This document shows, one piece after another, positions 14,021-24,300 of a stretch of 64,000 bases of DNA; position 1 is the first letter of the stretch, and every line of letters starts with the position of its first letter. The stretch is taken from NCBI RefSeq assembly GCF_004358755.1, contig NZ_SMZY01000003.1:62001-126000 (forward strand). Reading direction: 5' to 3'. The notes beneath the pieces were generated by a model that was not told the origin of the DNA, ran no database searches, and was given only the letters and a program-made list of their open reading frames with translations. The position numbers were made by a program, and so were the translations under genes. The DNA is from Peribacillus frigoritolerans (GTDB lineage: Bacteria > Bacillota > Bacilli > Bacillales > Bacillaceae).

Positions 14021-14434
14021 CTATTTTTCCTTTTTCATTTCTTTTATTTTTTGCTCAAGCTTTGCAATCAAGTTTTCATCTGCTTCTTCTATGCTGTCTA
14101 TCATATGACTCACGACAATGTGTCCAAACTCGTCAATCAGTCCGTTTGTAAGCTCTTTGGATTGTGCCTCAAGAAACTCTTCCTTCGTCAGGACTGGGCG
14201 GTATAATGATCCTCTTCCCTCAGAGCGTTTCGTCAGAACATCCTTTTCGACAAGCCGGTTCATGACAGTCATCACGGTGTTAAAGCTCATTTTTTTCTCT
14301 TTTTCAAGCCTCTGCTGAACATCTTTGATCGACAGCTCAGATGAACTCCAAAGGATATTCATAATCTTAGCTTCTAATGGTCCAAAAAATCGATTTAACC
14401 CTTTTTCATTGAATTTAAAATGCTGGATTTTCAC
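14021..14434 (-). CDS. BlaI/MecI/CopY family transcriptional repressor
   Basis: 137 residues with winged helix FFGPLEAKIMNILW...LSIKDVQQRLEKEKKMSF followed by NTVMTVMNRLVEKDVL and the RGSLYRPVLTKEEF wing. The C-terminal helix should dimerise and is the usual site of protease cleavage. GGTGTT lies just before the TTG/ATG region, and the ATG at 14434 is accepted. It is the first gene of a two-gene operon with the M56 peptidase, with a dyad operator upstream for autoregulation. Confidence 0.9.
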   Translation of the reverse strand: MKIQHFKFNEKGLNRFFGPLEAKIMNILWSSSELSIKDVQQRLEKEKKMSFNTVMTVMNRLVEKDVLTKRSEGRGSLYRPVLTKEEFLEAQSKELTNGLIDEFGHIVVSHMIDSIEEADENLIAKLEQKIKEMKKEK

Positions 14435-14452
14435 AATAACAACACCTCACAC

Positions 14453-14468
14453 TACACATTGTAATGTG
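14453..14468 (-). promoter_or_regulatory. BlaI-like operator of the repressor operon
   Basis: TACA-CAT-TGTA overlapped by the perfect dyad CACATT-GT-AATGTG, about 20-35 bases upstream of the repressor start. It agrees with the TACAnnTGTA class bound by BlaI, MecI and CopY. Confidence 0.65.
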
Positions 14469-14551
14469 CAAATACTCCCGAGTCAAATGATTCTTAAAGT
14501 TGTTTCAATCTCATAATAGATGGTAGATTAGTAGAAAGGGGGAAAACGTAC

Positions 14552-15457
14552 ATGATTCTTACCGGTATGATTCTTGATGTGGAAACAACAGGCCTCTCGC
14601 CCGTTCATGACGAAATGATTGAAATTGGTTTCCTGCTGTTCCGTTATGATACAGATACAGATGTCTTTTTGGAAACGCTTGAAGAGCATTCTTACTTAAG
14701 AGAGCCTCTGTCTCTTTCAGCCAGAAAAAATTATGAATTTGCCTTTCGAATCCATTCAATTCCTTTTGAAGATGTTAAGGGCAGATCATTTGATGATACA
14801 AAGGTAAAGTCAGCGATTCAGAGGGCTGATTTTATTATTGCTCATAATGCGTCTTTTGACAGAAGCTTCACCGCCAAAATGTACCCAGAGCTGCATTCAA
14901 AGAAATGGTACTGCTCTGCCCGAAATATACCGTGGAAAAAATACGGATATCAAAGTGCCAAGTTAATCAGCCTATTACATAGTCACAAGCTGGCTGCCGT
15001 CCAGACTCACCGTGCTTTAGATGATGTGAAGCAGCTGCATCTGCTGCTGAAAAGCTCGAATTACGAAGGCAAATCTTATTTGCAGGTCGCTTTAACAGAA
15101 CCTTCTTCTGCACCAAAGGCAAAGTCCATTAAATGTTCGCTTTCGGGTGTAAAACAGAAAAGTGCAGATGGAACGAGTCCGCAGACCTATCTGCCTCATA
15201 TTAATCAAAACGAAACACTGCTGCTCAAAAAAGAAGAGCAGACAGATCGGTTTCATGTATATACAGCGGACCGCAACTATCTCGGCTTCATCGGTGCTGC
15301 CCAAAGCAAAAAGCTGACTGGCTATTTAAAAGAATCTTTTCAGCTCAAAGCGATGGTTATCGAAAAGCTTGTGAATGAAAAAGGAGAACACGGCTGCAGG
15401 GTAGAGATTATGATTGAAAAACTGGCGAAGAAAAAAGAGCCTTCGTTTAACCGGTAA
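14552..15457 (+). CDS. DnaQ-like 3'-5' exonuclease (DEDDh)
   Basis: 301 residues. The DEDDh motifs are visible: LDVETTGLSP (D, E) at the N-terminus, FIIAHNASFDRSF (D) around residue 95, and QTHRALDDVKQL (H and D) around residue 150. The C-terminal ~110 residues form a separate region (DRNYLGFIGAAQSKKL) resembling a small nucleic-acid-binding module. It probably trims DNA or RNA 3' ends in repair. GGGGG precedes the ATG. It is transcribed alone, divergent from the repressor operon, and has its own terminator. Confidence 0.87.
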   Translation: MILTGMILDVETTGLSPVHDEMIEIGFLLFRYDTDTDVFLETLEEHSYLREPLSLSARKNYEFAFRIHSIPFEDVKGRSFDDTKVKSAIQRADFIIAHNASFDRSFTAKMYPELHSKKWYCSARNIPWKKYGYQSAKLISLLHSHKLAAVQTHRALDDVKQLHLLLKSSNYEGKSYLQVALTEPSSAPKAKSIKCSLSGVKQKSADGTSPQTYLPHINQNETLLLKKEEQTDRFHVYTADRNYLGFIGAAQSKKLTGYLKESFQLKAMVIEKLVNEKGEHGCRVEIMIEKLAKKKEPSFNR

Positions 15458-15484
15458 AGAACAGCGTGCAGCTGTTCTTTTTTG
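15457..15484 (+). terminator. Terminator after the exonuclease gene
   Basis: AAGAACAGC/GCTGTTCTT stem followed by a T run, overlapping the stop codon. Confidence 0.85.
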
Positions 15485-15663
15485 TTTGCAAATTGATGAA
15501 TGGTTTACAGGAAGATTCATCCATGTAAATGCAGTGTTCTATTTTAGCAATGTATCATTTATTTCCAGAAGCCCTTCGATAATGAAAAAGAAGCGAGCGT
15601 GTATGAGAGCTTTACCTATTAGATCAGAGGTAAAAACTTCATTCTTACACTATCCAAAAAGCA

Positions 15664-16536
15664 TCAATTTTTCAATACAGGTATCCATATTTCACTTTTA
15701 AACGCTGGTGAAGCTGTATCTTTATTCTCATTCCACAGGATTTCCGGACCTTCCAGTTGTTCATAATTTGAGGAAGGAAACCATTCGGAATAAATTCGTC
15801 CCCATACTTCCTGCAGCTTATCAGGAAATGGCCCGATTGCTTCGAATACAGCCCATGTTAAAGCAGGAACCTCAAGCTGTGTCAGGTTATCCGGACATTC
15901 TTTTGTTGTGGCTGCACCAATATAGTGATCAAGCTTCCCTTTGCCCTCCATTCTTCCTTCAGAAAAGTTGGTGGATGCACTGATTAGCCCCATAGGCTTC
16001 ACATTGGAAAGGGCTTTTAGAATACTAATTGTTTCATTATCTAAACTTTTCCACATAGAGGCAATCTCCTGGTTAACCCCATTAAATTGAATTTGAACTC
16101 TTTTCTTTATGCCTACAATGCAAAATGCCTCTTTTTCTTCTATTCGGTAGTTCATTTCACTTCCTCCTTTTATTGATAACTGAAAGGTCATCCGTGGATA
16201 AGCTTTCAGTGATTGGCCGTTGTTTCTTGCTTCTGAAGGTGTGATTCCATGCAGATTTTGAAAAGCTCTTGCAAACGAATCCGGTGAGCTGTATCCGTAT
16301 TTCACGGCAATATCTATGATCTTTTCTCTGCCGTCTTTAAGCTCAAATGCTGCAAGTGTAAGTCGTCTGCGGCGGATGTATTCTGACAGTGAAATGCCTG
16401 CCAGAAAAGAAAACATCCTTTTAAAATGATAGTCAGAGCATAATGCCAGCCTTGCGACTTCTTTATAGTCAATTACGTCCGTAAGGTTTTCTTCGATGTA
16501 ATGAATCGCTTCATTCATATTCCTTATCAAATCCAT
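15664..16536 (-). CDS. AraC family regulator with GyrI-like effector domain
   Basis: 290 residues. The N-terminal AraC DNA-binding domain (~1-105) contains [19 protein letters not shown] and [19 protein letters not shown], then HGITPSEAR. The C-terminal GyrI/SOUL-like effector domain (~130-290) starts [19 protein letters not shown]. This is the layout of drug- or ligand-sensing activators. AAGGAGG lies eight bases before the ATG. The target is not evident; the 450 bases upstream lead to the permease gene but carry no clear shared operator. Confidence 0.88.
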   Translation of the reverse strand: MDLIRNMNEAIHYIEENLTDVIDYKEVARLALCSDYHFKRMFSFLAGISLSEYIRRRRLTLAAFELKDGREKIIDIAVKYGYSSPDSFARAFQNLHGITPSEARNNGQSLKAYPRMTFQLSIKGGSEMNYRIEEKEAFCIVGIKKRVQIQFNGVNQEIASMWKSLDNETISILKALSNVKPMGLISASTNFSEGRMEGKGKLDHYIGAATTKECPDNLTQLEVPALTWAVFEAIGPFPDKLQEVWGRIYSEWFPSSNYEQLEGPEILWNENKDTASPAFKSEIWIPVLKN

Positions 16537-16927
16537 GCCATGACCTCCTTTATCTATACAATATCAGGCGGCAAATGCAGCTGCCCGACATTTTATGCAC
16601 ACTTATGCGGGGTGTATATGTTAGAACCTTCAAACCAATTTGCTGTATGGTCCACAAGGTAAACTCCTTTGTTACCGCCAATTATTTCAAAACAAAGCAA
16701 TTTACTCAATACTATCTTTCATGACAAAGCATGACAGCTGTCCTGTGAATTCACCTGCAATTTATACTTTTTCTTGTATAATTATTCTAAAATAGTCTTC
16801 TCCCTGTAAAAACACTAATACTTTAACAATATACATTTCTAATAATCCCCATTTCATAGACTTAAAGGCTTATTGTTTTAAAAAAGCAGTATTTTTATAA
16901 AAAAATTAATTTTCATATAATACTAAA

Positions 16928-16972
16928 TAGTGATAAAATAGTGGAGATTTTATAATATTGTAAACGCTTACT
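16928..16972 (+). promoter_or_regulatory. Promoter and cre-like site of the amino-acid permease
   Basis: TATAAT at 16951-16956 with a weak TAGTGA 17 bases upstream. TGTAAACGCTTACT at 16959-16972 matches the CcpA cre consensus except at the last base. Its position across the transcription start predicts carbon catabolite repression. The rest of the 16537-16987 gap shows no gene. Confidence 0.65.
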
Positions 16973-16987
16973 TACAAGGAGGCCTTC

Positions 16988-18421
16988 ATGTTAAATCAGA
17001 ATCAGGAATTGAAAAAGGAATTAAAAGAAAGGCATATTTTGATGATTGCACTTGGCGGTGTAATTGGTACAGGACTATTCCTGAGCACTGGGTATACCAT
17101 TGGCGAGGCGGGGCCCGGGGGAGCCATTCTGGCCTACTTGATTGGCGGATTTGTCATGTATTTGACCATGCTTTGCCTCGGTGAACTGACCGTTGCAAAC
17201 CCTCACGCAGGGTCCTATCAAACTTACGCAACGAAGTTTATATCACCTGGAGCCGGCTATGTGGTTGGCTGGATGTCATGGCTGAATTGGTCCGTCACAA
17301 TTGGACTTGAACTGCTTACAGTCAGTATTTTGATGAAGCGCTGGTTTCCGGACGTTTCTCCGTGGATTTGGTGCATCGTATTCGCCATTTTGCTTTTTTG
17401 CATCAATGCCTTGTCTACAAAAAGCTTTGCAGAAGTTGAGTTTTGGTTTGCAAGCATCAAGGTAATTACTGTGTTAGCCTTTATTCTTTTAGGCGGAGCT
17501 GCCATGTTTGGATTTCTTGAAATGGGCGGCGGGGAGCCTGCACCATTTTTAAGCAATTATACGGAGCACGGCGGATTGTTTCCGCACGGAATAGCGGCAA
17601 TTTTAATTACGATGATTGGCGTGAATTTTTCTTTTCAGGGAACGGAACTCGTTGGAGTTGCAGCTGGAGAGAGTGAGAATCCTGAAAAAACAATTCCAAA
17701 AGCCATCAATAATACAGCTTGGCGCATTCTTATTTTCTTTGTTCTCTCTGTTTTTGTATTGGCCGGACTGTTTCCTTGGAAAGAAGCAGGACTTGTGGAA
17801 AGTCCGTTTGTGGTTGTATTTGATAACATTGGGATTCCATATGCGGCTGACATTATGAACTTTGTTATTATCACTGCTGTACTATCAGTAGCAAACTCTG
17901 GATTATACGCTACATCCCGTATGCTCTGGTCAATGTCCAGACAGGGAATGATTCATGAAAGATTCGGGAAGCTGAATAAAAGCGGAGTACCAATCAACGC
18001 TCTTATTGCAAGCATGGTCGTAGGCTGCTTGTGCCTATTATGCGGTTTTTTTGCCGAAGACACGGTATACTTATGGCTGCTGTCTATCGCCGGTTTTGGA
18101 GCAGTGTTTGTATGGGCATCCATCGCTCTTTCCAACTACTTAGGCAGAAAACAATTTTTGAATAACGGCGGAAAAATCAGTGATCTTAAGTTCAGAACGC
18201 CATTTTATCCAATTGTTCCTCTGGCTGCGCTATCTGCCAATGTACTGGTGATGGTGAGTCTTGCTTTTATTCCAGACCAAAGAATGGCCCTTTACTGCGG
18301 AATACCTTTTCTGATCGGATGTGCTTTATATTATCGTTTTTCAGCGAAGGACAAGATGAAGAAGAAGGGCTTCTTCCAAGATCAGGATTTAATGGAAGCG
18401 GAAAGAGAAAAAATCATATAG
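16988..18421 (+). CDS. APC-family amino acid permease
   Basis: 477 residues, 12 membrane helices. The AAT-type signature is clear: KERHILMIALGGVIGTGLFL, GPGGAILAYLIGG and NFSFQGTELVGVAAGES. These resemble B. subtilis GabP/RocE/YbgF and LysP-type transporters, which take up amino acids by proton symport; the substrate cannot be fixed from sequence alone. AAGGAGG is eight bases before the ATG. It is a single-gene unit with a cre-like site at the promoter and a strong terminator, suggesting use of an amino acid as a carbon or nitrogen source. Confidence 0.88.
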   Translation: MLNQNQELKKELKERHILMIALGGVIGTGLFLSTGYTIGEAGPGGAILAYLIGGFVMYLTMLCLGELTVANPHAGSYQTYATKFISPGAGYVVGWMSWLNWSVTIGLELLTVSILMKRWFPDVSPWIWCIVFAILLFCINALSTKSFAEVEFWFASIKVITVLAFILLGGAAMFGFLEMGGGEPAPFLSNYTEHGGLFPHGIAAILITMIGVNFSFQGTELVGVAAGESENPEKTIPKAINNTAWRILIFFVLSVFVLAGLFPWKEAGLVESPFVVVFDNIGIPYAADIMNFVIITAVLSVANSGLYATSRMLWSMSRQGMIHERFGKLNKSGVPINALIASMVVGCLCLLCGFFAEDTVYLWLLSIAGFGAVFVWASIALSNYLGRKQFLNNGGKISDLKFRTPFYPIVPLAALSANVLVMVSLAFIPDQRMALYCGIPFLIGCALYYRFSAKDKMKKKGFFQDQDLMEAEREKII

Positions 18422-18495
18422 CAGGTAAAAAGAAAAAGGATCAATAATAGAGTACGTTCTTAGGAGTATCACAATTAGCAAAAAAAGCAAATACA

Positions 18496-18524
18496 AAAAG
18501 ACTCGTCGATTGACGAGTCTTTTG
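18496..18524 (+). terminator. Terminator after the permease gene
   Basis: AAAAGACTCGTC pairs perfectly with GACGAGTCTTTT around a 4-base loop. A second hairpin (GCCCTCTG/CAGAGGGC, 18570-18592) lies further on. The remainder of the gap to 18770 holds no gene I can support. Confidence 0.88.
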
Positions 18525-18770
18525 AATTCAATGGGATTGTACTTTGTATCCATTCGTCCCTCTGTTAAAGCCCTCTGCGGGAAACAGAGGGCAATGATTG
18601 ATTCCATTTTACAGCCTACATTCTGGATTTTTGTCCTCATGCAACCAGCAGGCAGACTGGGGAGGCTCCCAGCCGAACGATGGAAAGTAACGGACAACAT
18701 GTTTAATCCAAAACAACAATCTATGAGAAAATAGCCTTAAGAAAAAATGGTTCCCTTGCACTTCCCCCCG

Positions 18771-19136
18771 CTAGATATTCAAAATGTTATCCTCAAGTAC
18801 AGCTGATTTATCTCCGTACACTTTTTCAATATGCTGAAGTCCCCAGGCAGATAAGGACTCAAGAATTGCTGTAACGCTCCATCCATACTCGCTTAGTTCA
18901 TATTCCACTTTTGGAGGAACTTGATTGTAGGTGATGCGGTTGATGATTCCATCTTCTTCGAGCTCCCTCAGCTGCTGTGTCAGCATTTTTTGGGTGATGC
19001 CCGGCATCAGCCTTTTCAGCTCGCCTGTGCGTTTTTTCCCCCGCATTAAGTGACAAAGAATTACACATTTCCACTTTCCGCCTATCACTTCGAGAGCTGC
19101 TTCTACCGGAATGTTATACCGCTTTGTTTCTGCCAT
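18771..19136 (-). CDS. HxlR family transcriptional regulator
   Basis: ~121 residues with the complete HxlR winged helix: ALEVIGGKWKCVILCHLMRG, RTGELKRLMPGITQKMLTQQ and LRELEEDGIINRI, then VPPKVEYELSEYGWS. Such proteins sense electrophiles or aldehydes in several cases. The second ATG (19136) has AAGGAGG nine bases upstream; the first (19142) is only three bases away. It is a single gene, and its target is not obvious (the neighbouring oxidoreductase is one possibility). Confidence 0.88.
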   Translation of the reverse strand: MAETKRYNIPVEAALEVIGGKWKCVILCHLMRGKKRTGELKRLMPGITQKMLTQQLRELEEDGIINRITYNQVPPKVEYELSEYGWSVTAILESLSAWGLQHIEKVYGDKSAVLEDNILNI

Positions 19137-19213
19137 TGCCATGTTCCTCCTTAGTTAACGGGGTATTTATTTTATTATAGCCACTTATGAAGGATTTCCT
19201 CAAAGCATAGATA

Positions 19214-19411
19214 GGGACTGTCCATAAAGTCATTTTTTACTGACTTATTGGACAGCCCTTTCTTTTTGGACCTTGTCCCCCGTTAAAGGTGGTGGTACTA
19301 AGGTGAATGACGCCACTATTTAAGCTTCGAACCGTTAAAAGTAGTAGGACTGCTGCGACTGACACCATTCATCTTTTTTATGCTTCATATTAGAGATTGA
19401 TCGGACAGCTC
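19214..19411. repeat. Miniature-element-like block with GGACTGTCC ends
   Basis: A long hairpin (GGGACTGTCCATAAAGTCA pairing with 19241-19258) is followed by two imperfect ~38-bp direct repeats starting CCGTTAAA (19279 and about 19328) and an outer GGACAGCTCCT at 19403. The ends resemble the inverted termini of some Bacillus insertion sequences, but no transposase is present. The hairpin may simply end the oxidoreductase transcript. Confidence 0.4.
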
Positions 19412-20398
19412 CTATTTTTGATCAGCCGGATAAACGACGCCGATTTGTTTTCTCGCTTCATCCATAACTTCCATTACTTTTATTGAATTTTCATAGGTAT
19501 TGATTGTTGATTCATAAAGATCATTTTGGATTAAATCGATGAATTCCTTCATTTCATAATACATCGTGTCTTCTTTTTGAGGTTTTGTAATATCTTCTGT
19601 TCTGCCGTCACGGTAGCGAATTTCTACTTTTTCAATCGTGCTGATCCGGTCAATAATGATCGTTCCATCTTCACCTTGAATTTCAGATGGAAGAGCTGAG
19701 TCTGTGATCTTGGAATACATCATCACAGCGTCTTTGTCTTTATATTGAAGAAGAATGCTTCCCTCTCCATCAACACCCGAGCTTAAAAGCAAGCCGCTCG
19801 CTTTGATGGTTTCAGGTTTTCCAAACAGAACGATCGAAGGATATAGAGCATAGATTCCGATGTCCATAAGTGATCCGTTTGAGAATGTTGGATCGAATGC
19901 ATTCAGCACAGTTCCTGAGCGATAGGCATCATAACGAGATGAGTATTGGCAGTAGCTGGCAATATATCTACGTACGGTGCCAATTTTATGCAGGTTTTCC
20001 TGAATGCTTCTGAAGTTAGGCAAGAACGTTGATTTCATCGCTTCCATCAGCAGAACGCGGTTTTCTTTTGCAGCCTGTATCATTTCAGAAATTTCTTTAA
20101 CATTTGAGGCAAGCGGCTTTTCACACAGCACATGCTTCTTGTGATTCATGAATAAAATGGCCTGCTCTGCGTGCAGGGAGTTGGGGCTGGCTATGTATAC
20201 AGCATCAATTTCATCGCTTTTTGCCATCATTTCTAAATCTGTAAATATAGTCTCTACACCATATTTCGCAGCGAATTCTTCAGCTTTTTCGCTGGTTCTT
20301 GAATACACGGCTGTCAGCGAAAAATCCTCGATTTGCATGACAGCATTTAATAAGCGGTCTGTGATCCAGTTTGTTCCAATAATTCCAAAACGTATCAA
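19412..20398 (-). CDS. Gfo/Idh/MocA family oxidoreductase
   Basis: 328 residues. The N-terminal Rossmann fold (IRFGIIGTNWITDRLLNAV) binds NAD(P). The GFO_IDH_MocA hallmark HVLCEKPLASNVKEISEM contains the catalytic EKP lysine. The C-terminal substrate domain includes LMDIGIYALYPSIVLFG. Such enzymes oxidise or reduce sugars and inositol-type compounds; the substrate is not deducible. It starts with TTG 20398 behind GGAGGAAC. It is transcribed alone. Confidence 0.88.
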   Translation of the reverse strand: MIRFGIIGTNWITDRLLNAVMQIEDFSLTAVYSRTSEKAEEFAAKYGVETIFTDLEMMAKSDEIDAVYIASPNSLHAEQAILFMNHKKHVLCEKPLASNVKEISEMIQAAKENRVLLMEAMKSTFLPNFRSIQENLHKIGTVRRYIASYCQYSSRYDAYRSGTVLNAFDPTFSNGSLMDIGIYALYPSIVLFGKPETIKASGLLLSSGVDGEGSILLQYKDKDAVMMYSKITDSALPSEIQGEDGTIIIDRISTIEKVEIRYRDGRTEDITKPQKEDTMYYEMKEFIDLIQNDLYESTINTYENSIKVMEVMDEARKQIGVVYPADQK

Positions 20399-20473
20399 TT
20401 TTGTTCCTCCTATATACCTTGTTTGATATTACAATACCATATGTATGAAGCAAACGTCTTCACTGACGCTTGC

Positions 20474-21169
20474 TTATATGAGTTCAACCTCAACCGACTC
20501 TATGCCTTGTACTTCTTTTATGTCCTCATATACGTCTGAAGTATAGCGGTCATTTTTTATCAGCAGGAGCAAGTCTACCGTTCTTAATTCACGATCAGTA
20601 ATGTCTTTAATCTTTACCCATTTTATTTTCATATCTTTTTTGCGCAGCACATGAAGGATATCCGATATATTCACATTAACAGGAACAGTGAGCTTTACCT
20701 TCAATTCTTTAAGTCTGAGCGTCTTAGGTCCAAGCTTCTTTACTAACGGAGCAATGATTTCGATTGACCCGATCATGAAGATAAGGGCTATGAGTGCTTC
20801 CTGATAAAATCCGGCTCCAATCGCAATTCCAAGTCCCGCAGCTCCCCAAATCATCGCAGCGGTAGTAAGCCCGCTTATGACATCATTGCTTCGGCGGAGA
20901 ATCGCTCCCGCTCCCAAAAATCCGACTCCAGAAACGATTTGTGCTGCAAGTCTGAGCGGATCCATCGGACGATTATAATCATTTGAAAATGTATAAGCTG
21001 CTTCAATTGAAATCACGGTTAACAGACAGGAGCTTACCGCAATGATAATCGTGGTTTTCAAACCCAGCGGCTTTTTCTTAATTTCCCGCTCAAGTCCGAT
21101 AATAATTCCAACCAGCAGGGATAAAAACAATTTGATAATGGTATGCTGATGTACAATAATATCCTCCAA
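20474..21169 (-). CDS. MgtC/SapB family membrane protein
   Basis: 231 residues. The N-terminal half has five helices with the MgtC signature LLVGIIIGLEREIKKKPLGL and IVSGVGFLGAGAILRRS. The C-terminal ~85 residues form an ACT-like soluble domain (VNISDILHVLRKKDMKIKW). MgtC proteins affect magnesium homeostasis and ATP synthase activity. It starts with TTG 21169 behind GAGGGA. It is a single gene. Confidence 0.88.
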   Translation of the reverse strand: MEDIIVHQHTIIKLFLSLLVGIIIGLEREIKKKPLGLKTTIIIAVSSCLLTVISIEAAYTFSNDYNRPMDPLRLAAQIVSGVGFLGAGAILRRSNDVISGLTTAAMIWGAAGLGIAIGAGFYQEALIALIFMIGSIEIIAPLVKKLGPKTLRLKELKVKLTVPVNVNISDILHVLRKKDMKIKWVKIKDITDRELRTVDLLLLIKNDRYTSDVYEDIKEVQGIESVEVELI

Positions 21170-21323
21170 GATCCCTCACCCTTTTCTTTGTCTATAGTCT
21201 GCTCTAATTTTATTTCAATCATTATACCATTCGGCAAGCGCTGTTTATATGTGTATTTTGTCGATCTATTTTCAGCCGACGTCAATCATCATTAGCTAAA
21301 TCCCTCATCTGGGAAGTCAAATG

Positions 21324-21350
21324 AAAAAGCACCCCGACAGGGTGCTTTTT
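21324..21350 (-). terminator. Bidirectional terminator before mgtC and after the RND exporter gene
   Basis: AAAAAGCACCC/GGGTGCTTTTT stem with A and T runs on both sides. It lies just beyond the RND stop. Confidence 0.85.
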
Positions 21351-21359
21351 CAATGAGCC

Positions 21360-24300
21360 TTATTCTTCCTCAACTGCTATCGTTTTTTTTCGTCTGAATT
21401 TGCTCATCATCTCGTAAACAATCGGCACAATCAGGAGGGTTAACAGCGTAGAGCTCGTTAAACCTCCGATTACTGTGACTCCAAGGCCTTTTGAAATGAT
21501 GCCGCTGCCGCCTTCAATTCCGATTGCAAGCGGGATGAGCGCTCCAATGGTAGCAATTGCTGTCATCAGGATTGGACGAAGACGTGTTGTTCCTGCTTCA
21601 AGAAGTGCGTCTCTAGTTGACAGGCCTTCACGCTCTTTGTGAATAACGCGGTCAATCAGGACAATCGCGTTTGTTACAACGATACCGATCAGCATTAATG
21701 CACCAATCATTGCGTTAATACTGATGGTTTCACCTGCAATCAATAATCCGGCCAATGCACCGATCACGGTAAACGGAAGAGAGAACAAGATCGCAAAAGG
21801 TGCAAGTCCTCCTCCGAATGTTATCACAAGAACAAGGTAAACAATGGCTATCGCTGCAAGCATAGCAAGGCCAAGCTGTGTAAAGGATTCCTGAATGTCT
21901 TCTGTTACTCCGCCTGTATCAATGTCAACACCTGACGGCAAGTCTAGATCATCCACTTTCTTTTGAACTTCCGCAGATGCTTTGGCAACATCATCGGTTG
22001 TCAGTTCTCCGGAAACTTGTACGTAAATGCGGCCGTCACGACGTGTTACGGTATCTGAAGTTTTTCCTTCTTCAACTGTTACGACATCACCGATTTTCAC
22101 TTCTTTGCCAAGCGGTGAAGTGATTGTTTTTTCGGTTAAATCATTTACATTTTCATACGTTTCTTTCTCTGTTTGAAGATAGACGTTTAGTTCTTCTCCG
22201 TCTTTTTCAACTTGAGTGAGAACTGGACGCTCTCTTTGCGGGCTAAGCTCCATGCCGATTTGGCCTGCGGTTAAACCGAGCTTGCTCAGTTCTTCCTGAT
22301 TCGCAACAAGGGTATATTCATCGTAGGACTCAGCAAGACTTGAGCTTACGTTTTTAAAGCTTCCATTGTCATTCATGATTTTTTCAATTTCTCCGACAGC
22401 CGGCTCAATATCTTCTATTTGATTTCCATAAACAAAGAATTGAACTTCGTTGCTGCCAGCGCTCTGAGTGAAGTCCTGTGCAGCCCATTCTCCCTCTGCA
22501 GCCTCAGCTTGAAGATCTTCAATCACTTTCTCTTTTTCCTTATCAAAATTCTCTGTATCATCTTCATACTCGATAAAGAAAACGGCACTGTTTGAATCGC
22601 CTGGGCTCATAGGGTTTTCGCTTCCTAAAGAGAACTGCACTAATGATACATCTTTACGGTCCATTAACAGTTGTTCTGCTTCTGTAACCACTTCTTCAAC
22701 TTGATCTTTTGTTTCACCTGGTGCAGGCTTGTAAGTTGCATAGACTAGCTTCTGTTCTTCTGACGGCAAAAAGCTGACGCCGATAACCGGAACAAGGAAT
22801 AAGCTGCCGACAAGCATCAGGACTGCAAGACCTGATGTAATCCATTTATGGTTCAGTGACCAATTTAAGATGTTTCTGTATGCACCAGTCATTTTGCCTG
22901 GTTTGTGTTCTTCATGCTTTTTAGCTGTTTCGCCGTATAGGCCTTTTTTGAACAGGCTATGTGCGAGCATTGGCACAATTGTAACGGCAACAACTAATGA
23001 AGCAAGCAAGGCAAAAACGATTGTTAATGCGAATGGAAGGAATAATTCTCCGATAACGCCATTAACAAGAGCCAGCGGCAGGAAGACAGCTATTGTTACA
23101 ATTGTTGAAGACATAATCGGAACAAACATTTCCTTTGTAGCTTCCCGTACTAAGCTCATTCCTTTTAACTTCTCGCCCTGCAGCGACATTCTCCGGTAAA
23201 TATTTTCGATGACAACGATTGAATCATCAACCACACGGCCAATGGCAACCGTCATGGCCCCGAGTGTCATAATATTAAGCGTAATGTCCATTTGCTTTAA
23301 TAAAAGAACAGCTATTAATAAAGATAATGGAATGGAAACCACTGAAATCAAGGTTGATTTGATATCTCTTAAGAATAAGAGAATAATGATAATCGCGAAA
23401 ACAGCGCCAAATAATGCTTTGCTCAGCATTGTGCTGACGGATTCTTCAATTGGTTCAGCCTGATCGAGCGTAGAGAGGATCTTAAGGTTCTCATACTCTT
23501 TTTCAAAACCATCAAGCTCTTCTTTAACAGCATTTGCTACATCAACTGTATTTGCATCTGCTGATTTAACGATTTGAAGGCCTATTGCTTCTTCACCGTT
23601 AGTTCTGGAAATCGATTCTGCTTCACCTACAGTTTTAATATCAGCAAGCTCTGACAGCTTTACAGTCGGAAGCTCTATGTCCTGCGCAGCAGGCGGTGTC
23701 TGTCCGGCTGCTGGCGCTTTAGTCTCGGCTGATCCTGCTGGAGTCTGCTCTGATCCCGGAGCCGTCTGTCCCGGCATACCGCTTTGGCCTTGTACAGAAG
23801 CACCTCCGGCCGGCATAATTGGAATCTCCATATTTTTTATATCTTCCATTGTCAGGATGTTTCCATCGACAATAACAGATTGTTCTTTTTCCCCGAATGT
23901 ATATAATCCAAGAGGAATTTGAACATCGGAGCCTTTAATCATATTTTGAACGGTTTCTTCATCTAAGCCGTATTCCTCAAGCTTCTCTTCTTTAAAAGAA
24001 AACTGGACTTCTTCAACTTGCTGGCCTGAAACCTGAACAGAAGAAACACCTTCCAGTCCTTTTATTGCCGGTACAATTTCATCTTCGGCAAGCGCAGTCA
24101 AATCACTTAGTGATTGTTCATCATCTGATATACTTAAAGCCAGAATTGGAAAGGCATTGATGCTGAGTCTTGAAATATCTGAATCATTTACTCCATCTGG
24201 CAATGAGAGATCTGAAACAGTGCTTTTCACTTCTTCCACTGCTTTATCCATATCTTTTTCAAATTCATATTCGATCTGAATGGATGAGGCATTTTGGAAG

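Noticed and set aside
13168-14434. Beta-lactam resistance locus
   Set aside because: Although the regulators are BlaI/BlaR1-type, the M56 protein lacks the penicillin-sensor domain and no beta-lactamase or PBP2a gene is present.
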